From: Metamycoplasma auris
GTDB taxonomy: Bacteria; Bacillota_I; Bacilli_A; Mycoplasmatales; Metamycoplasmataceae
Length of the DNA stretch: 64,000 nucleotides
Reading direction: 5' to 3'
Assembly (NCBI RefSeq): GCF_003253435.1
Contig: NZ_QKUB01000002.1
Coordinates: 49,015-113,014 of the forward strand
Shown here: positions 60,921 to 64,000 of the stretch, piece by piece
Layout of the letters: every line of letters starts with the position of its first letter
How positions within the stretch are numbered: the first letter of the stretch is position 1
Program-made: the position numbers and the translations under genes
Notes under the pieces: generated by a model
Told to the model about the DNA's origin: nothing
Seen by the model: only the letters and a program-made list of their open reading frames with translations
Database searches by the model: none

Positions 60921-61590
60921 TTTTCTTAATCCTTTCGATTATGTCTTTACGGTTCTTTAAAGTTTTCAAATAAGCATTTTTCTCACGTCATTCTTTGATT
61001 AATTTATGATTTCCAGATAATAGCACTTCTGGAACAGCTAATCCTTTGTATACAGAAGGTTTAGTATACTGAGGAAAATCAAATAATCCTTCATTTTCAA
61101 AACTTTCATTTTGATGACTTCCTTTACGTAGTACTCCGGGAACTAATCTTGCAACTGCTTCAGTTATTAGCATTGCTGGAATTTCTCCTCCTGTAAGAAT
61201 GAAGTCACCAACCGATAGTTCTTCATCAACAAAAGATAACACTCTTTCATCAAAACCTTCATAATGCCCACAAACTAATGTTATTTCTTTCATTTTAGAT
61301 AGTTCATGCGCTTTTTTTTGATTAAAGACACTCCCTTGTGGACTAACTAAAATTTTGTAACTGTTAGGAACACTTTCAAGTGCCAAATCAATTGGTTCAA
61401 CCTGAAGCAGCATTCCATCACCACCACCATAAATTGTGTCATCAACCTTCTTATGTTTTTCTCTAGAAAAAAGTCGAAAATCAATGATATTTATTTCAAG
61501 GTGTCCGAGTTTGATTGCTTTTGCAATCATACTTGTATTTTTGAAAGTTTCAAAATACTGTGGAAATAATGTGAGTATGTTTATTTTCAT
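60910..61590 (-). CDS. trmD: tRNA (guanine-N1)-methyltransferase
   Basis: Methylates G37 of tRNAs with SAM to prevent frameshifting; 226 residues once UGA at 60988-60990 is read as Trp ([14 protein letters not shown]). Trefoil-knot SAM motifs: [12 protein letters not shown] and [29 protein letters not shown] terminus [15 protein letters not shown]. It ends inside the start of rplS and begins three bases after the rpsP stop, so the three genes are tightly coupled. Confidence 0.97.
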
Positions 61591-61593
61591 AAC

Positions 61594-61854
61594 TTATTTA
61601 TTCTTGTTAGCAATATATTTTGCATAGAAGTCGTTTTTCTTTAAAAGAGTTCTAACTGTTTCTGTTGGTTTGGCACCATTGTCTAGATATGAAGTAGCTA
61701 ATTCTTCATTTAAAACTAATTGTTTTGTATGAGGATCATAGTGACCTAAAACATCAATAAATCTACCATCTCTAGGTGCTCTTGCATCTGATGCAACAAT
61801 TTTATATGTTGCATGGAATTTTTTTCCTGTTCTTTTTAATCTTAATTTAACCAT
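61594..61854 (-). CDS. rpsP: 30S ribosomal protein S16
   Basis: 86 residues, [20 protein letters not shown] and [14 protein letters not shown] are typical S16. First gene of the operon. A promoter with TTGCTT (plus 61933-61938), a 16-base spacer and TAAAAT (plus 61911-61916) lies upstream on the minus strand; the ribosome site is AAAGGATTAAT. Confidence 0.97.
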   Translation of the reverse strand: MVKLRLKRTGKKFHATYKIVASDARAPRDGRFIDVLGHYDPHTKQLVLNEELATSYLDNGAKPTETVRTLLKKNDFYAKYIANKNK

Positions 61855-61910
61855 ATTAATCCTTTTTTAAATACTGTATAAAATTTACTTAATTATTAAA
61901 TTTAGAAATA

Positions 61911-61938
61911 ATTTTAACACAAAAATTCTGTCAAGCAA
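61911..61938 (-). promoter_or_regulatory. Promoter of rpsP operon
   Basis: -35 TTGCTT and -10 TAAAAT on the minus strand, 16-base spacing, about 50 bases before the rpsP start. Confidence 0.5.
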
Positions 61939-62169
61939 AAATACTTTACATTTTTTTTAAATTATAAGAATTTTAATCTACTTATTTAAGTATTCTTGAT
62001 AGCAAATCTAACCTTAATTAATACATTTTAAAAAACGAATAAAAGAAAAAATTGACTAGCGAACTAGTCAATTGTTACAATGAAATTTTAACGATTATAT
62101 TAATAGGTAATTAGAGTTATTAAATAGATAGATACTTAAATATTTAGATAGAAATTATAATAAGGGTTT
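61939..62169. other. Intergenic region between lipoprotein gene and rpsP
   Basis: Apart from the lipoprotein terminator described separately, this AT-rich stretch holds no ORF, RNA gene or repeat that I can support. Confidence 0.5.
62041..62072 (-). terminator. Terminator of the Lys/Glu-rich lipoprotein gene
   Basis: Perfect 9-bp stem ATTGACTAG/CTAGTCAAT with a TTCG tetraloop on the minus strand, followed by TTTTTCTTTTATT. It lies about 100 bases after the gene. Confidence 0.85.
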
Positions 62170-62589
62170 TTAGATAATCGGGTCAATTGATTCGCTATTT
62201 ACAAGCTCTTCAATTCCATTTGTTTCATGACCTGTCGCTGGTTTTGGTTGAGGTTGAGGTTGAACCGTTGGAGGAGTTGTTGGAGATGGTGAAGGTGAAG
62301 AAGGAGTAGCTGGTTTCTCTTCCTTTCCTTCTTTTTCCTTCTTTTCTTTTTCTTCTTTTTCCTTCTTTTCTTTTTCAGCCTTAGCTTCTTCCTCTTTCTT
62401 CTTTTCTTCATCAGTCTTTCCTGGTGTTGAAGCGTTTGCGTCATCTCCTTGAGGTTTTTCGGCTGGTTTTGAAGCTTCTGGTTTCTTAGATTCTTCCTTA
62501 GTTCCACCACAATTTGCAGCAACTAAAGGTAATGATGCAACTGAAGCAACCGAACCTAAAACTAATAGTATTTTGTTTATCTTTTTCAT
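62170..62589 (-). CDS. Small Lys/Glu/Pro-rich surface lipoprotein (Vsp/Vlp type)
   Basis: 139 residues. Signal MKKINKILLVLGSVASVASL with lipobox VAANC (Cys27); the residue before Cys is Asn, unusual for a lipobox. The mature protein is low-complexity: Lys/Glu/Pro-rich (residues 30-60), an extended EK-type stretch (residues 62-95), a Pro/Ser/Thr/Gln region (95-120), and a short tail. Such composition is typical of variable surface lipoproteins. An A18 tract in the promoter suggests phase variation. The signal peptide closely resembles that of the next upstream lipoprotein, so they are family members. Confidence 0.88.
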   Translation of the reverse strand: MKKINKILLVLGSVASVASLPLVAANCGGTKEESKKPEASKPAEKPQGDDANASTPGKTDEEKKKEEEAKAEKEKKEKEEKEKKEKEGKEEKPATPSSPSPSPTTPPTVQPQPQPKPATGHETNGIEELVNSESIDPII

Positions 62590-62656
62590 AATGTTAGATA
62601 AATTATCCTTTCATCAATGTTAATTTAATTACCATATTTTCTTATGGTAAAAATTA

Positions 62657-62687
62657 ATTCTACTTTTTTTTTTTTTTTTTTAGCAAA
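62657..62687 (-). promoter_or_regulatory. Homopolymer promoter with A18 spacer
   Basis: On the minus strand: TTTGCT (plus 62682-62687), a run of 18 A (62664-62681), G, then TAGAAT (62657-62662). If TTGCTA is used as -35 the spacer is 18 bases. About 70 bases before the lipoprotein ATG; the leader also contains a small hairpin (ACCATA/TATGGT) and the ribosome site GAAAGGATAA. Confidence 0.7.
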
Positions 62688-62689
62688 GT

Positions 62690-62996
62690 ATTTAAAAAAC
62701 TTGAATCATCGATTGAAAAAAGATTGGAAAATATTGCTTCTTATTGAAAACAATAAGAATTTTTTGCTTAATTTATATTTAGAAAATACTTGCCTTTTTC
62801 AATGAATTATTATTGATTAACTACTAATAAACTAAATTAAATAAAATAGAAAAATATTGGCCCACAGCCAATATTTTGCCATGAACTAAATCTATATGAT
62901 TTAGTCATTAATTATTATTAGAAATTCAATATTTGATATTTAAGTTGTAGATATTAGATTTGAAAACAATAAGTTTATACTTTGATAATAAGAAAA
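62690..62996. terminator. Gap between the two lipoprotein genes with terminator hairpins
   Basis: A perfect 11-bp stem AAAATATTGGC/GCCAATATTTT (62851-62861 and 62867-62877) followed on the minus strand by TTCTATTTTATTT ends the upstream lipoprotein gene. A second hairpin ACTAAATC/GATTTAGT lies just before it (about 62886-62906). The rest is AT-rich with no gene. Confidence 0.75.
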
Positions 62997-63506
62997 TTAT
63001 CTTTCTTCTTCTGAATCTGATGATTGACTATTTGCATATTCGCTATTAGCTAAAATTGAATCTTGAGTACTTTCTAAATGTTTTCTTACTTCCTCAGTAA
63101 CATTTTCAAAATTAGCTTTATTTCTTGCTGCTTCTGAGTTTTTTAAAACTTCTTCAGATGTTGGAGCAACAGCTTTTTTAGCTAACTCAACACTATAGTT
63201 GAAATTATCTCTATCAGTTGAAATTGCATTAACTAAGTCCTCTAATTCCCCTGATGCTAAACCAATACTATATTCAACTCTAGGTTCTGCTTTTTCTGAA
63301 CTAGATCCTAAAGTTTGAGGAGCATCTGCTTGTGGTCTTTCTGTTGTTGCTGGAGAAGTTGTAGTTGTAGATGCATTTTCGTTTTGTTTCTTTTCGTCTT
63401 TCTTTTCTTCTTTTTTTGTATTATCACAAGCAGCTGCAACTAAAGGAAGTGCACCTAAAGAAGAAACTGAACCAAACACTAATAAAAACCTATTTAGTTT
63501 TTTCAT
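62997..63506 (-). CDS. Small surface lipoprotein (Vsp/Vlp type)
   Basis: 169 residues. Signal MKKLNRFLLVFGSVSSLGAL with lipobox VAAAC (Cys27). The mature part starts with a Lys/Glu stretch (DNTKKEEKKDEKKQNENAST), then Thr/Ser/Pro-rich, then a charged helical half. No repeats of a fixed unit are seen. The promoter carries an A17 tract with a 17-18 base spacer, the spacing predicted to be active. Ribosome site GAAAGGTAAATT. Paired with the downstream lipoprotein gene in the same orientation. Confidence 0.88.
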   Translation of the reverse strand: MKKLNRFLLVFGSVSSLGALPLVAAACDNTKKEEKKDEKKQNENASTTTTSPATTERPQADAPQTLGSSSEKAEPRVEYSIGLASGELEDLVNAISTDRDNFNYSVELAKKAVAPTSEEVLKNSEAARNKANFENVTEEVRKHLESTQDSILANSEYANSQSSDSEEER

Positions 63507-63586
63507 ATATGATTAAAATAATTTACCTTTCTTAAAATTAATAAAAATAAGCATACTTAATTGTGATTTTGCATGCTATGGGAAAA

Positions 63587-63616
63587 AGTTTACTTTTTTT
63601 TTTTTTTTTTGCCAAA
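63587..63616 (-). promoter_or_regulatory. Homopolymer promoter with A17 spacer
   Basis: On the minus strand: TTTGGC (plus 63611-63616), 17 A (63594-63610), G, TAAACT (63587-63592). With TTGGCA as -35 the spacer is 17, the ideal length. About 80 bases before the ATG. Confidence 0.7.
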
Positions 63617-64000
63617 ATAGTAAAAATTTCTTTAAAAAATATACAAATTTCAATCTTTTTTAACAATTAAATGTAAATCTTTTGAAATATTAATTAATTT
63701 TTAAGATTAATGCCACACAGAAAATTGGTATTTTAGTTTTTTAAAATACCTTTGTGATTCTAGAATATTAAATTAGAATCTCTGAGAAAGCACTAATATC
63801 TTCAGCGATATTTAGTGCTTTTTCTTTATTTAAAATGTTATCTTCAGACTTAATTTAATTTTATAGTTATGAGATGCTAAAGGTTTTATCCCAAATTATC
63901 CTTATTGCTAATTATTAATTTAATTAATAATTTGCGTAAAGCGGCATACATACGGTTGATACTGCCGCTTTTCGCAAAGTTCATTATTAGAATTCAAAAA
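63617..64000. other. Intergenic region with three hairpins
   Basis: Contains no ORF I can support. It holds a 9-bp hairpin GGTATTTTA/TAAAATACC (63727-63750), a terminator-like hairpin GCACTAATATC/GATATTTAGTGC with T run on the + strand (about 63788-63826), and a GC-rich 16-bp inverted repeat (63931-63946 and 63963-63978). Confidence 0.6.
63931..63978. repeat. GC-rich 16-bp inverted repeat
   Basis: TTTGCGTAAAGCGGCA and TGCCGCTTTTCGCAAA pair with one mismatch across a 16-base loop. No T run follows, and such a GC-rich element is unusual here. A recombination site, DNA-binding site or terminator remnant are all possible. Confidence 0.7.

Noticed and set aside
62199..62522. Long Lys/Arg-rich ORF in another frame of the lipoprotein gene
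   Set aside because: It is a shadow produced by the repetitive Lys/Glu codons of the lipoprotein and has no ribosome site.

Overview
The window is a chromosomal segment of a mollicute. It is strongly AT-rich, and nearly every real gene becomes intact only when UGA is read as Trp (Mycoplasma code). It encodes numerous lipoproteins with short Lys-rich signal peptides and their acyltransferase Lgt. No peptidoglycan synthesis genes are seen. Gene content (surface lipoproteins with homopolymeric promoters, PDH operon with lipoyl-E3, F1-like ATPase genes) suggests the M. hominis/M. bovis side of the mycoplasmas; the species cannot be fixed from the sequence alone.

Layout: 1-6.1 kb, + strand: topA (5' cut by the window edge), a membrane protein of unknown function, cmk-der-gpsA and a HU gene. 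6.1-9.6 kb, - strand: an operon of three predicted nucleases (YqaJ family, DUF2779, RecU). 9.9-14.3 kb, +: lipoprotein, an oligopeptide-type ABC permease pair without ATPases, and tuf with a structured leader. 14.4-15.6 kb, -: rmuC. 15.8-26.9 kb, +: membrane-anchored lipoprotein, HAD phosphatase, unknown acidic protein, uvrA, then lgt-trxB-lipoprotein and a protein that looks like a catalytically dead phosphohexomutase. 27-31 kb: rpsD (+), SRP RNA (-), and a - strand pair: an aquaporin-like protein and a lipoprotein with an M23 peptidase domain. 31.6-40.3 kb, +: nox-lplA-pdhA-pdhB-pdhC-pdhD-pta, the pyruvate-to-acetyl phosphate route with NADH reoxidation and lipoate attachment. 40.6-42.9 kb, -: two paralogous zinc alcohol dehydrogenases. 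43.2-52.5 kb, +: GGCT-like protein, uvrC, three tRNAs, a frameshifted azoreductase, rplK-rplA, eno, DUF3196 and tig. 52.6-58.0 kb, -: five genes matching, in order, the MSC_0624 to MSC_0620 part of the mycoplasma F1-like X0 ATPase cluster, but with no alpha or beta subunit genes. 58.2-61.9 kb, -: degV-family gene, tyrS, and rpsP-trmD-rplS. 62-64 kb, -: two small surface lipoprotein genes, each behind an A17/A18 promoter tract of the phase-variation type.

The most interesting observations are the alpha/beta-less F1-like ATPase module, the pseudo-phosphohexomutase coupled to a lipoprotein and lgt, the three-nuclease operon, the phase-variable lipoprotein promoters, the A8 frameshift in the azoreductase gene, an M23 peptidase lipoprotein in a wall-less cell, and a tRNA-Gly(GCC) with C at position 55. 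Motif and family assignments were made by reading; no database search was run.
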